DNA of 64,000 nt, taken from positions 186,001-250,000 of the forward strand of contig NZ_KZ319289.1 in assembly GCF_002744755.1 (NCBI RefSeq), in the 5' to 3' direction. The notes under the pieces are model-generated. The model searched no databases. It saw nothing but the letters and a program-made list of their open reading frames with translations, and was not told the origin of the DNA. Of the stretch, positions 35,901 through 45,272 are shown piece after piece. The number at the start of each line of letters is the position of its first letter. The first letter of the stretch is position 1. A program made the position numbers and the translations under genes. Source of the stretch: Leeuwenhoekiella nanhaiensis. GTDB taxonomy: Bacteria; Bacteroidota; Bacteroidia; Flavobacteriales; Flavobacteriaceae.

Positions 35901-36205
35901 CAGAAGCTCAGGCTTCGAGCATACACGCTATTCTGGCAGATGATGTAAATAATGACGGCTATACCGATCTGATTACCGGGGGAAATTTTTACCAGCTGAA
36001 TCTCAGGTTAGGCAGGCTTGATGCTTCAACCGGCAATCTGTTGCTCAATACCGGCAAGGGTCGTTTTCAGGATTCACCCGTGCCTGCAAAAGTATATGGT
36101 GAGGTGCGCGATCTTCTAAAAATTAAAGAACGGTTGGGTACTGAGCGGTTTCTTTTCAGCGTAAACAACGACAGTATTGCACTTTGGCAAAAACCTAAAC
36201 GCTAA
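32909..36205 (+). CDS. FG-GAP/VCBS-repeat lipoprotein with ASPIC/UnbV domain
   Basis: A 1098-residue surface-type lipoprotein (FLLLSCSKD). It has many calcium-binding FG-GAP/VCBS repeats (GDFNNDGLEDLYFV, ADLDNDGLKDIFIT, SDLDNDGDLDLVI, ADYDGDGDTDLFVA and others), which build one or two beta-propellers. A central ASPIC/UnbV domain occurs (about 520-600: KNTLGIGAKV ... LHLGLGSQSK). Proteins with this layout are frequent near SusCD loci in marine Bacteroidota and probably bind glycan or cell-surface material; no catalytic site is seen. It is divergent from the regulator and may respond to it. The open frame begins at 32867, but ATG 32909 gives the lipoprotein signal. It overlaps the convergent MFS gene by 11 bases. 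Confidence 0.85.
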   Translation: MKFLSTILCLFLLLSCSKDPELNYRFKSLSSEQSGITFKNMLTNKPEWNALNYLYFYTGSGVAAGDFNNDGLEDLYFVSNQEEDHLYINKGNLQFENTAAVSGIEASQGWSTGVTTVDINADGLLDIYVSRLGKHMSMRGTNLLYVNQGANDSGIPIFKEQAAAFGLDLIGFNHQAAFFDYDLDGDLDAYILQYSVDPSSIYVDSKKRLERDSLAGGRLYRNDEMQFVDVSESAGIYSSAIGFGLGVAVSDVNDDGWPDLYVSNDFFENDYFYINQQDGTFKDYFQTHPEAFPHTSNFSMGNDIADLNNDLHLDILTLDMLPDDLETRITSESDIGYRQYKSFLDMNYHPQFIRNGLHYNDGTMHFKDLSFMAGVAATDWSWAGLIADLDNDGLKDIFITSGIYGATNDKDFVNFLNTDISPGIISENMKPEDLRFVDRLPQKKTPDYIYKNQSGIGFEEMSGDWYEKTNSFSSGAVYSDLDNDGDLDLVINKVNESAEILINTASADGTHYLKLQFKGKDKNTLGIGAKVFAYAQDLKLRQEHFLSRGYISGIAPGLHLGLGSQSKLDSLVVVYPDKTYQTLTDVAANQTLTLDQREASGDFYTRKVRKNPGLLVNGKSPVDFKHQENWFNAFDFEPLIPFMLTNQGPKMSSADINGDGLKDLVIAGGKGQSTKVYLQQEDGSFTQDAQPGLERFSSIEGIVPVLTDTDADGDADLIVGYGGNEADAYNISRPLLYFRNTKGKFTRDTLNFKGISLNASAIAAADYDGDGDTDLFVAAAAVPGKFGFTPKHYLFKNDGTGNFQEAERTEFLQQAGQLMDAKWTDVDGDNRPDLITAGYWTGIQIYRNKPEGFQLLKDEELTGSTGFWNCLEIADLNNDGRPDIIAGNWGLNSLWQADAEQPIRLYLQDFSGNGATLPVVTYFHNDTETPFNSKNELVKQIPQINKKYLSFQDFAKASVTDIFGAEKLNSALKLEVNTLASCYFINTEKGFVKYQLPAEAQASSIHAILADDVNNDGYTDLITGGNFYQLNLRLGRLDASTGNLLLNTGKGRFQDSPVPAKVYGEVRDLLKIKERLGTERFLFSVNNDSIALWQKPKR

Positions 36206-37412
36206 CCGTCTTCTTCGGGATTTTTCTCAACCGCTGCGCATTTAAGGTTGCCAGTACCACAACGCCAAAAAGAACCAAAATCAGATACGTGAAGGCCACA
36301 CCCTGATCAATGAGATAGCCTATAAGCAAAGGTGCCAAAGCGGTGCTCAGGATCATAGACATCGAGAACAGGCTGTTTACTGCGCCCAGTTTTTCGGTGC
36401 CGTAGACTTCAGCCAGTACAGCAGATTTCACAGTCCCGGCCAGACCGGTAGTCACTCCGGTGAGAATGAGAAAAATCAGCGCGCCGGCAATACTGTCCAT
36501 AAAAGCAAAAGGCAAAAGTCCAACCGCCTGTGGGATCAGAAAATACCGGTAGAGGCGTTTGGCCGTAAACCGATCAACCCATAGTCCACCTACGATAGAC
36601 ATCACAAACCGGGTAGCGGCATAACCGGTAAAAAATGCCGCGTAGAGCGAAACCGACCAGCCCTTTTCCTCCACAAAAACATACTGGTAAAAGAAAATCG
36701 CTGTTGAGGTAAATGCCAGGGCAAAGGTAGAAGGCATCAGGATCATAAAGCGTTTGTCTTTAAGAATTCCGCCAAAATCTTTAGCCAGTACTTTAAAAGA
36801 AGGTCGTTTGGATACCTGTTCTTTTCGGTCAAAATAACTGAGGCCTTTAAACCACAGAAATCCCAGATAAATCAATAACATACCTGCGCTGGCCTGGGCC
36901 GCAACCTCAAAGCCGTAGGCAAGGATTATTGAAGTAATAATTATGGGAAATATAGCTTCGCCCATTGGGAAGCCCAGCGAGGCAATGCTTAAGGCTTTAC
37001 CCCGGTTTTCGCCAAAATACCGCGACATCACCGTCTGGCTGATGTGACTCATCATTCCCTGTCCGGTAAGCCGCAACCCGATCATCGCTAAAATGAGCAG
37101 GCTGATGTGGTAGGGCGAAAAACTAAGTAACAGGCAGGAAAGTATGAGTCCAATAATATTGAAAAACACTACTTTTTTAACCGGTTTGTGATCTATGGTG
37201 TGGCCTACGGTTATCAGAATTACTGAGGCAATAACGGTTCCCAAAGCGTAAATACTGCCAAAAGTACCTTCAGAAATACGGAAGGTTTTGAGTACTTCGG
37301 GCACGTAAAGCGAGATTAAAAACGTCTGCCCAAAACTGGATAAAAAAGTAAGCACCCAGCCAAAACTCGCGGATTTAAAATGATTTTTGAGAAAGAGGAG
37401 CAGGTTCTTCAA
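36195..37412 (-). CDS. Major facilitator superfamily transporter
   Basis: A 405-residue inner-membrane protein with 12 predicted helices in two six-helix halves. The central loop (FDRKEQVSKRPSFKVLAKDF) is basic, and the second half starts near RFMILMPSTFAL. The motif GHTIDHKPVKK after helix 2 corresponds to MFS motif A. Substrate is unknown; monocarboxylate, oligosaccharide or drug exporters are all possible. It is convergent with the FG-GAP lipoprotein and overlaps its end by 11 bases. It may carry products of the adjacent locus, but there is no direct evidence. Confidence 0.85.
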   Translation of the reverse strand: MKNLLLFLKNHFKSASFGWVLTFLSSFGQTFLISLYVPEVLKTFRISEGTFGSIYALGTVIASVILITVGHTIDHKPVKKVVFFNIIGLILSCLLLSFSPYHISLLILAMIGLRLTGQGMMSHISQTVMSRYFGENRGKALSIASLGFPMGEAIFPIIITSIILAYGFEVAAQASAGMLLIYLGFLWFKGLSYFDRKEQVSKRPSFKVLAKDFGGILKDKRFMILMPSTFALAFTSTAIFFYQYVFVEEKGWSVSLYAAFFTGYAATRFVMSIVGGLWVDRFTAKRLYRYFLIPQAVGLLPFAFMDSIAGALIFLILTGVTTGLAGTVKSAVLAEVYGTEKLGAVNSLFSMSMILSTALAPLLIGYLIDQGVAFTYLILVLFGVVVLATLNAQRLRKIPKKTVSV

Positions 37413-37653
37413 AACGGACTTTTTCTGGAGCGCAAAAGTACTAAACCCGAACCGGTTTAAACCGGTTTTACGTAAGGTATTAGCTGAGTTTAAGCCTGAG
37501 AGGCGTGATCTGTTTTTGAATGGGTGTGGGTTAGCAGCTTTATTTTAAAGAAACTTTAGATGTTTAGTTTTTCAAAGGGCATAGGTTTTGCTCATTTTAT
37601 CACCCGTTTATAATGGGATTTCCGGTAAAAGATTTGGACCAAAATAATAAGCT

Positions 37654-38493
37654 ATGAAACGAATACAAGATATTTCAATCTTCATAATATTAATCCTTGC
37701 GGGCATGATGCTTTCATTTCAATCTATAGCCGAAAAGCCGAAGCCCTATACCATTGTCAAAACCTGGGATTTACCGGGAGTTTTGGATGAAGTATCCGGT
37801 CTAAGCTGGGCGGGAAATGACCAGATTCTGATGGTTGAAGATGAGCACGCAACGCTTTACCTCTATGATTTGGAAGCTGAAAAACTGGAAAGAGAGATTG
37901 CTTTTGGTGAAAACGGAGATTTTGAAGGCGTTGCTTTGGACGGAAACACCGCTTTTGCGATGCGCAGTGATGGCATGCTGTTTGAAATTCAGCAGTATTT
38001 AGACGAAAACCCGAAAGTAAAAAACTACCGGTCTGCCCTTTCGCATAAAAACAACGTAGAAACCCTCGCGATAGATACACAAAATCACCAACTGCTTTTT
38101 GCCCCAAAAGACGAAGATCCTAACGATGATCAGGTCAAAGGTATTTATAGTTTTGATCTGGATACCCGTAAAATGCAGCCTGAGCAGCTTTTTAAAATTG
38201 ATATGCTTGACCGCGCGCTCAAAGACTATAAAGAAAAGAAGACCGAACGCACATTCAGACCTTCAGATTTAGCAGTGCATCCGCGCACCGGCGAGTTTTA
38301 TATTTTGGAAGGTGTGCACCCCAAACTACTTATCTTAAGCATTAAAGGTGACATCAAACGGGTTATTGATTTGGACGAAAAACACTTTCCCCAACCTGAA
38401 GGCATTACCTTTAGTCCTGATGGCAGGTTGTTTATTTCCAATGAAGGTCATGGGCAACCGGCAACCGTAGTCGAAATCAGGGTTTCTGAATAG
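37654..38493 (+). CDS. SdiA-regulated-type beta-propeller protein, exported
   Basis: A 279-residue exported protein with a signal or anchor segment (IFIILILAGMMLSF) and repeated strand motifs typical of six-bladed propellers of the SdiA-regulated/esterase-like-phytase-like group: VSGLSWAGNDQILMVEDEH, FEGVALDGNTAFAMRSDG, PSDLAVHPRTGEFYILEG, PEGITFSPDGRLFISNEG. Members of this family have no firm function. The gene has 240 bases in front without other features that I can see. It precedes, but is probably separate from, the sigma-factor locus. Confidence 0.78.
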   Translation: MKRIQDISIFIILILAGMMLSFQSIAEKPKPYTIVKTWDLPGVLDEVSGLSWAGNDQILMVEDEHATLYLYDLEAEKLEREIAFGENGDFEGVALDGNTAFAMRSDGMLFEIQQYLDENPKVKNYRSALSHKNNVETLAIDTQNHQLLFAPKDEDPNDDQVKGIYSFDLDTRKMQPEQLFKIDMLDRALKDYKEKKTERTFRPSDLAVHPRTGEFYILEGVHPKLLILSIKGDIKRVIDLDEKHFPQPEGITFSPDGRLFISNEGHGQPATVVEIRVSE

Positions 38494-38613
38494 ACTTTTA
38501 GCGCTTTGTGTTCATTACAAAACCTTTTCTTAACCAAAACATAAACCCGGAATAAGGCAGGAATAGAGGCTATTTGGTTTATTTGCCAAGTACGTGAGTA
38601 AACAAATATCCCT

Positions 38614-39177
38614 ATGAATTATTCAGATCAGGAATTATTGGCGCTTTTAGATAAGCATCAAAAGTTGGGCTTTGATCTGATTTTTGAGCGTTACTGGAAG
38701 CGACTCTACCGCTATGCCAATACTATTTATGCTGAGGAGCGTATTTGCGAAGATATTGTTCAGGAAGTTTTTATCAGTCTCTGGGAAAAGTCAAAAACGC
38801 AGAAAATCTTCAACCTCGAGGCCTATTTACTAAGGGCTGTAAAATTTAAAGTCATCAATCACTTGCGGGACTTAAAATTTACCCGTGAGCATCAGGAGGT
38901 TTTAAATGAGCTCTGTGTTCCAGCAAAGGCAGATCAGCTTCTGGTTTGCGATGATGTAGAAGCTTTAATTCATTATGAGATTGATAAACTTCCGCCTAAA
39001 TGCAAAAGGGTGTTTGTTTTGAGCCGCTTTGAGGATGTACCCAATGCAGAAATTGCACAGCAACTCAATATTTCTATACGCACGGTTGAGAAGCACATTA
39101 GCGATGCTTTAAAACACCTGAGAACTTCGCTTCCGGCAGGTGAATTGTCCCTGATTATTACCTTATTGTTTCAGTAA
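38614..39177 (+). CDS. ECF RNA polymerase sigma factor
   Basis: A 187-residue extracytoplasmic-function sigma factor of the Bacteroidota SusC-linked type. Region 2 is seen as YANTIYAEERICEDIVQEVFISLW, here quoted only in its core (EDIVQEVF), and region 4 as PNAEIAQQLNISIRTVEKHI. It is followed after 100 bases by a FecR-type anti-sigma factor and then an STN-bearing SusC. This is the standard trans-envelope signalling unit, in which substrate binding at SusC releases the sigma factor to transcribe the locus. Confidence 0.94.
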   Translation: MNYSDQELLALLDKHQKLGFDLIFERYWKRLYRYANTIYAEERICEDIVQEVFISLWEKSKTQKIFNLEAYLLRAVKFKVINHLRDLKFTREHQEVLNELCVPAKADQLLVCDDVEALIHYEIDKLPPKCKRVFVLSRFEDVPNAEIAQQLNISIRTVEKHISDALKHLRTSLPAGELSLIITLLFQ

Positions 39178-39277
39178 TGTAAACACCATTCCCCGTATTT
39201 AAACAAATCATTAAATGCGCAAAACGCGCTACGTGCAAACCCCGCTTCCTGTGACTTACCTATAAAAGGGTTCAATT

Positions 39278-40213
39278 TTGACACAGAAAGAATTTCAGAA
39301 ATTACTGGAAAAACAACGGCAGGGATCACTCAACAAAGCCGAAGAAAACCTGCTTGAAGAATTTGTAAACAGACTTCAGCAAAACCAGAAGCACAGACGT
39401 ATTGATCCGGGCGATGATCATAAAAAGCGTATTCGGAAACAAATTGATCAGGCTATTGATGCGCATAGGCATCAACGGCGTCTGTTGAATAGCAAGGTGC
39501 TTGCCTATGTTTCGGGTATAGCCGCTGTGCTTTGCATAAGCTTTTTTGCCTTCCGGTATTTTTCAGTTGAATATACAAGTGTTACCACAGGAAAGGGCGA
39601 ACAGCGCAGTCTGGTTATGAGTGACGGTTCAAAAATTTGGTTAAATGCCAATTCCAGCCTTACCTATCCTGTAAATTTTAATGAAAACCGAAATCTTCAA
39701 TTGACCGGTGAAGCCTTTTTTGAAGTCTTCCGTGACGAGCAGCACCCCTTTACTATTAAAACCGGAGCGGTGCGAACCACCGTATTGGGAACCAGCTTTA
39801 ACATCAACTCGTATGACCCGGCCAGTCCTGTGGTCAGCGTCCGCAGTGGAAAGGTTAAGGTAGAACATACAAACACCGGCGCAAAAGTGTATCTGGTTAA
39901 AAACCAGGAGCTGGTTTTTGAAAATGCAAATAGTCCGGTTACAACGACCGGAAATCTTCAGGATATTATGCTGTGGATGCAAAAAACGATTGTTCTAAAC
40001 AATACAAGTCTGCTCAAAACAGCCACAGTTTTAGAAAACTCGTATGACGTAAAGATTGATTTTGCCGATCCTTCAATAAAGGAGCTTCGCATAACAGGGA
40101 AATTTCACGATGAACCTTTAGAAACGGTCCTTCAAAGTATAGCGCTTATTAACCACTTAAAAATAGATACTCTCTCTCAAAACCACTTTATGATTCGGAA
40201 AAACGCCCCCTAA
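39278..40213 (+). CDS. fecR: FecR-family anti-sigma factor
   Basis: A 311-residue inner-membrane anti-sigma factor. Its cytoplasmic N-terminal part (about 1-75) should bind the sigma factor. A transmembrane helix follows (VLAYVSGIAAVLCISFFAF), then the periplasmic FecR domain (LVMSDGSKIWLNANSSLTYP ... TVLGTSFNI) and a C-terminal DUF4974 region that contacts the STN domain of SusC. The start is TTG at 39278 (LTQKEFQKLL); the next ATG lies far inside. Its neighbours on both sides complete the sigma/anti-sigma/SusC unit. Confidence 0.93.
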   Translation: MTQKEFQKLLEKQRQGSLNKAEENLLEEFVNRLQQNQKHRRIDPGDDHKKRIRKQIDQAIDAHRHQRRLLNSKVLAYVSGIAAVLCISFFAFRYFSVEYTSVTTGKGEQRSLVMSDGSKIWLNANSSLTYPVNFNENRNLQLTGEAFFEVFRDEQHPFTIKTGAVRTTVLGTSFNINSYDPASPVVSVRSGKVKVEHTNTGAKVYLVKNQELVFENANSPVTTTGNLQDIMLWMQKTIVLNNTSLLKTATVLENSYDVKIDFADPSIKELRITGKFHDEPLETVLQSIALINHLKIDTLSQNHFMIRKNAP

Positions 40214-40224
40214 AACAAAAGAGA

Positions 40225-40250
40225 CCCACTTCTGCTGCAACACAAGTGGG
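40225..40250 (+). other. Hairpin between fecR and susC
   Basis: CCCACTT (40225-40231) and AAGTGGG (40244-40250) form a perfect 7-bp stem with a 12-base loop in the short gap before susC. No T run follows, so it is not a typical terminator; it may limit read-through or stabilise the susC message. Confidence 0.4.
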
Positions 40251-40294
40251 CCGGAATAAATAAGACTACAACTGAAATTATAGCCATTATCAAC

Positions 40295-43200
40295 ATGAAA
40301 ACTAAACTACAAATTTTACAAACGTTTACCCTTTGGAAATTGAGGTATTTGACGCTTGTCCTTTTTTCTATAGTGACTTTACAGGCTTCGGCCAACCCTA
40401 ATCAAAATCTGAAATCTGTATATGTAACCACAAATTTTAAGAATACGCAACTGGCCGATGTTTTTGCCAATCTTGAAAAACAAACCAAATTCACCTTTGT
40501 TTTTGACAGCAAACTTCTGGAGACTACCAAAGCGGTAAATCTTAATGTACGTAACGAAAGCCTTGACCTTGTTCTCAACAAGATCGCTGCACAGACCCGT
40601 CTTTCTTTCACCCAGATTAATCACACCATTACGGTAGTACGTAACGAAATCCAGCAGCAAATAAAAGGGCGGGTTTTTGACAAGGATGGTCTTCCGCTAC
40701 CCGGTGCTACGGTAAAAATTCAGGGTTCATCAACCGGAGTTACAACAGATTTTGATGGAGTATTTACCATCAATGCGGGCAATGCTGTAGTTCTGGAAGT
40801 TTCCTATCTGGGCTTTATTACAAAAACTGTAAATGCATCACCCGGAGAAGACCTCAGCATTACACTGGAAGAAAATGTAAATGCCTTGAACGAGGTGGTA
40901 GTGACTGCTCTGGGGATTAAGCGGGAAGAGAAAAAACTGGGTTATGCCCAGCAGACTGTATCTTCCGAAGAGCTTTTAAATGCCCGTCCCAATAACTGGT
41001 CTGAAGCCTTACGCGGTAAAGTGCCCGGGCTTACCATTAACGGTCTGGGAGGTCCTATTGGTTCCCAGCAAATAATTCTGAGAGGAAACAGCTCTCTTGA
41101 TCCCGGTAATAATGGCGCACTGATCGTTATTGACGGTATCCCTGTTCAAAATGAATTTCCGGGTTCAGGTGCTTCAAATGCCTATATGGGAGGGTCTGCA
41201 AGTACAGACACACCGGTAGATTTTGGTAATGCCATAGCCAATTTAAATCCAGAGGATATTGAGAGCATTTCAGTATTAAAAGGTCCTGCGGCATCTGCGC
41301 TTTATGGATATCAGGCTGCAAACGGAGCTATTCTGATTACAACCAAAAAAGGCCAAAAGCAGACCGGTCTGGGGGTTACCATTACGTCAAACGCTAAGAT
41401 GGATGTCATTACCCGCTGGCCAGACTGGCAATACGAGTACGGTCAGGGTAGTGGTAGAGGCAGTTACTTAAAGCCTGCCACAGACTCTGAAGGCAACCCG
41501 GTAGCTTACGAAGACCGTTTGTATTATACCTATGGCGCTTCAGAAGATGGAAGGAGTACTGCCGGAAGCAGCAGCGCCTTCGGACCTCGTTTTAATGGGC
41601 AATTTTATTTTCAGTACGATCCGGAGCTTGAAGGGCAATCGGCAGAACGCCAGCTTTGGCGGCCTTATAAAGACAACCGCAAAGGTTTTTGGCGTAAAGG
41701 ACTTACGCTCACAAACAACATCGCTCTTCAGGGAGGAAGCGAAAAAGGATCGATGCGTGCTTCGGTTACTCACACCAAGAATGAGTGGATTATGCCAAAC
41801 ACCGGTTTTGAGCAAATGTCCCTTTCTGTTAATGCCAAACATCAGATTTCTAAAAGAATAAACCTGTCGTCTATCGTAAACTATTCCAAAAGAATGAGTG
41901 ATAACCTGCCGGGTCAGGGTTACAACAACCACTCCATCGCTTATTTTATGATTTTTCAAAACCCCAATGTGGACCTCGACTGGTACCGTCCTATCTGGAA
42001 AGAGGGTCAGGAACAGATCGATATGATACGGCCGTACAGCAGCTTTATCGACAACCCCTATGCGATGGCTTACGAAATTGAAAACAGCCTCAATCAACAC
42101 GCGATAACCGGTAATTTTCAGATAGATATCGAGTTGCATACCAACCTGAGCCTGATGCTTCGAGGAGCGCTGAATATGTACAACAAAAATATGGATCAGC
42201 GCAGACCCTATGACATCAACCGGTATGCACGGGGTTATTACCGCAAGACCAATGTGTTTAAAAATGAAATCAATACCGATTTCCTGTTAACCTACACCAA
42301 TAAATTTGGGGATCTCGACCTTACAGCAAATGTGGGTGGAAACAGTCTGGATTACGAATATTTAAGACAGGATTCCTGGACTGAAGGTCTGGAAATTCCC
42401 GGGGTGTACAATCTGGTAAATGGCTCTCAGCTTTTTACGAGTAAGTTTGAAGGTTATAATAAAGTAAACAGTCTGTATAGTCTGGTTTCTCTGGGGCTGA
42501 AAGATTTCTTATTTGTAGATTTTACCGGGCGTAATGACTGGAACAGTATGCTTCCTAAACAGAATATGTCCTACTTCTTTCCCTCAGCGAGTGCGTCGTT
42601 TGTGGTAAGCGAACTTGCAGAATTGCCTAAATCTATAGATTTTCTCAAGCTTAGAGGTTCTGTGGCGCAGGTAGGAGGTGCCGGGCAATACGGCAACCGC
42701 TACAGTACCAGTAAGTACTTTAGTCGCAGCGATTTCCCCGGTTCTGCCGTGGCTCCACATTCACTTTACAACACCGATTTTAAACCGGAGATCACGACCA
42801 GTACCGAACTGGGGTTCGATATACGCATGTTTAAGAGCAGGTTGAAACTGGACGCCGCTGTTTATCAAACCACCTCAAAAAACCAGATTTTTAGCTCGCC
42901 GTTACCCAACTCTTCAGGGTACAGCAGCGCCTTAATCAACGCCGGTTCTGTGCGTAACCGCGGGATTGAGCTGTTACTCAATGCTAAAGTGATAAACACG
43001 CCATCTTTTAGCTGGAATACTACGCTCAACTGGTCTAAAAATGAAGGGAAGGTATTGTCGCTTCACGAAAATGCAGAAGAAGGCAGGTTTGAGATGTTGA
43101 GTTCATCTGGTGCGCGTCTGGTTGCTGTTGAAGGAGGTTCACCGGCAGCGCTTTTTGGAAGAGGATATGAAAGAAATCCGCAGGGCGAAATCATTTTTGA

Positions 43201-43795
43201 TGCGGATGGATTCCCGCTTATGACTGATGATATCATTTTTATAGGCGACACCCAACCCAAGTGGGTAGCGGGCTTTATCAACTCGTTTCAGTATAAAAAT
43301 CTGAGATTAAATGTAGTTATTGATGGTAAGTATGGCGGGGTTATCTACTCGCACACGCATCACAAACTTACCCAGCAGGGTAAATTGAAACATACCCTCA
43401 TCGGTCGTGAAGAAGGGGTGCGTGTGGGTAAAGGTGTGGTTTTAAATGATGATGGCACGTATAGTCCCAATACCACGGCAATCCCTATTGCAGATTATTA
43501 TAATGAGATGTATCCCCTGGCCAATACCGAAGCCAATTCATTTGATGCTTCGTTTGTAAAACTGCGCGAGGTTACTCTGGAGTATAACTTCAGTAAAAAA
43601 TTGCTGGCCGGTAGCTTTTTAAGTGAAGCGGCAGTGTCGCTGTATGGCAGAAACCTGGCAGTGATTTCAGACTTCCCCATCTATGATCCTGAAGTGGCAG
43701 GGCTTGCCGGTGGCACCAATTTTCATCCCGGTGCTGAAGTAGGGCAGATGCCATCGCCTTCAGAATTTGGTATTAATGTTAAAGTAGGCTTTTAA
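40295..43795 (+). CDS. susC: SusC-type TonB-dependent transporter with STN signalling domain
   Basis: A 1166-residue outer-membrane transporter. After a signal peptide ending near LQASA comes the STN domain (about 45-115: LADVFANLEKQTKFTFVFD), which signals to the FecR protein. Then follow a carboxypeptidase-D-like domain (IKGRVFDKDGLPLPGATVKI), the plug (EVVVTALGIKREEKKLGYAQ; LYGYQAANGAILITTKKG) and the barrel, ending INVKVGF. The STN domain ties its expression to the upstream sigma/anti-sigma pair. Neighbouring phosphoesterases suggest that it imports phosphorylated organic molecules rather than a plain glycan. Confidence 0.95.
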   Translation: MKTKLQILQTFTLWKLRYLTLVLFSIVTLQASANPNQNLKSVYVTTNFKNTQLADVFANLEKQTKFTFVFDSKLLETTKAVNLNVRNESLDLVLNKIAAQTRLSFTQINHTITVVRNEIQQQIKGRVFDKDGLPLPGATVKIQGSSTGVTTDFDGVFTINAGNAVVLEVSYLGFITKTVNASPGEDLSITLEENVNALNEVVVTALGIKREEKKLGYAQQTVSSEELLNARPNNWSEALRGKVPGLTINGLGGPIGSQQIILRGNSSLDPGNNGALIVIDGIPVQNEFPGSGASNAYMGGSASTDTPVDFGNAIANLNPEDIESISVLKGPAASALYGYQAANGAILITTKKGQKQTGLGVTITSNAKMDVITRWPDWQYEYGQGSGRGSYLKPATDSEGNPVAYEDRLYYTYGASEDGRSTAGSSSAFGPRFNGQFYFQYDPELEGQSAERQLWRPYKDNRKGFWRKGLTLTNNIALQGGSEKGSMRASVTHTKNEWIMPNTGFEQMSLSVNAKHQISKRINLSSIVNYSKRMSDNLPGQGYNNHSIAYFMIFQNPNVDLDWYRPIWKEGQEQIDMIRPYSSFIDNPYAMAYEIENSLNQHAITGNFQIDIELHTNLSLMLRGALNMYNKNMDQRRPYDINRYARGYYRKTNVFKNEINTDFLLTYTNKFGDLDLTANVGGNSLDYEYLRQDSWTEGLEIPGVYNLVNGSQLFTSKFEGYNKVNSLYSLVSLGLKDFLFVDFTGRNDWNSMLPKQNMSYFFPSASASFVVSELAELPKSIDFLKLRGSVAQVGGAGQYGNRYSTSKYFSRSDFPGSAVAPHSLYNTDFKPEITTSTELGFDIRMFKSRLKLDAAVYQTTSKNQIFSSPLPNSSGYSSALINAGSVRNRGIELLLNAKVINTPSFSWNTTLNWSKNEGKVLSLHENAEEGRFEMLSSSGARLVAVEGGSPAALFGRGYERNPQGEIIFDADGFPLMTDDIIFIGDTQPKWVAGFINSFQYKNLRLNVVIDGKYGGVIYSHTHHKLTQQGKLKHTLIGREEGVRVGKGVVLNDDGTYSPNTTAIPIADYYNEMYPLANTEANSFDASFVKLREVTLEYNFSKKLLAGSFLSEAAVSLYGRNLAVISDFPIYDPEVAGLAGGTNFHPGAEVGQMPSPSEFGINVKVGF

Positions 43796-43807
43796 ATAAA
43801 TACAGAT

Positions 43808-45235
43808 ATGAAAACTTTAAAATTCTTAATAGCCGGATTTTTAGTGTGTGTGCTTTCTTCCTGCTCAACCAACTTTGAGGAAATAAACACAGACCCTAAC
43901 AATCTTGAACAAATCACGGCGGGAAGTGCCCTCAACCCTATCCTCTATGAATTGAGTACGCACAATGCCCTGCAACATCGCAATATAGGTGCGCAGCTTA
44001 TGCAGATGTTTATTCCAAATGAGGATAATACCAATGCTGTGTTTTACTACGATTTTGTACAAAATATAGGAGGATCTACCTGGAATACCTACTATTCTGA
44101 GCTCACGAATATCAAAGAGATGGAAAAGGCAGCCGTACGGGATGAGCTGCCTAATTACGAGGCAATTGCGCTTACACTAAAGGCCTATGCCTTTTCCATA
44201 CTTACAGATTGTTTTGGAGATGTACCGATGCTTGAAGCCGGTAGCGCGGAAGAGGGAGACTGGTTTCCTGAATTTACAGAGCAGGAAACGATTTATACCC
44301 AAATCCTGGAAGATCTGGAACGTGCAAATAGTTTATACGATACCGATCAGGCTATGCCTTACGTGAGTGATATACTGTTTCACAATGATGTGGCCAAATG
44401 GCAGAAGTTTACTAACTCGCTTCATATGCGTTTGCTTTTGCGTACGGTAAATCGCAATGCATCAGCTTATACTGAGTTGGCTGCTATAGCAAATAACCCG
44501 GCGACATACCCTGTTTTTACCGGGAATGACGATCACGCAGTTTTACAAATCTCAGGGGAAGCTCCCTTGCTTTCACCATGGAGCAGACCTCAGGATTTCA
44601 ATACGTTTAGGGTGTATAACGCCTTTTTTATTGACCATCTCAAGGAATTTGAAGACCCCAGACTTCCGGTTTTTGCAACCGAAGCGATGGGACTCAACAA
44701 TGAGCGCTATGGGTATATTGGTTTGCCTATAGATTTTAGAAATGATCCGGTTGCAGATTCAATTGCTACGGTTTCAGGTCCCCGGCAGCAGCTTGCAATA
44801 GCACCACTCATTGTACCTTTATTGAGCTATGCGGAAGTTGAGTTTATTAAAGCAGAGCTTGGACAGCGCGGACTTATAATCAATGAGCAGGAACACTATG
44901 AAAATGGGGTGGAAGCAGCCTTAACCATGTGGGGCGTGGACGTACCGGATAGCTATTTTGATAATACCGCTACTGCTTATGATGGCACACTTGAGCGTAT
45001 TATTCTTCAAAAGTACTTCGCCTTATTTTTTACCGATTATCAGGCGTGGTTTGAACATCGTAGAACAGGATTGCCTCAATTGCCTGTATCTTCAGACATG
45101 AAAAACAATCGGGAGATGCCTTCGCGTTTGTACTATCCTATTGATGAAGCAGACCGCAACAATCAAAATTATAAAGCGGCTGTTGAACGTATGGGAGGAG
45201 ATGAGATTAACATCAAAGTCTGGTGGGATAAATAA
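43808..45235 (+). CDS. susD: SusD-like surface lipoprotein (SusD_2 type)
   Basis: A 475-residue lipoprotein (CVLSSCSTNFEEINTDPN) of the SusD-like group whose mature part begins with the EINTDPN motif, typical of the SusD_2 subfamily. Helical TPR features (YEAIALTLKAYAFSILTDCFGDVPM) and a C-terminal FFTDYQAWFEHRRTG match the family. It follows susC by 12 bases. It presumably binds the same substrate as its partner SusC and closes its entrance. SusD_2 proteins are often linked to non-glycan substrates as well as glycans. Confidence 0.93.
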   Translation: MKTLKFLIAGFLVCVLSSCSTNFEEINTDPNNLEQITAGSALNPILYELSTHNALQHRNIGAQLMQMFIPNEDNTNAVFYYDFVQNIGGSTWNTYYSELTNIKEMEKAAVRDELPNYEAIALTLKAYAFSILTDCFGDVPMLEAGSAEEGDWFPEFTEQETIYTQILEDLERANSLYDTDQAMPYVSDILFHNDVAKWQKFTNSLHMRLLLRTVNRNASAYTELAAIANNPATYPVFTGNDDHAVLQISGEAPLLSPWSRPQDFNTFRVYNAFFIDHLKEFEDPRLPVFATEAMGLNNERYGYIGLPIDFRNDPVADSIATVSGPRQQLAIAPLIVPLLSYAEVEFIKAELGQRGLIINEQEHYENGVEAALTMWGVDVPDSYFDNTATAYDGTLERIILQKYFALFFTDYQAWFEHRRTGLPQLPVSSDMKNNREMPSRLYYPIDEADRNNQNYKAAVERMGGDEINIKVWWDK

Positions 45236-45272
45236 GCCAATCACTTTTGTAAAACCGAATTAAAAGAACATT

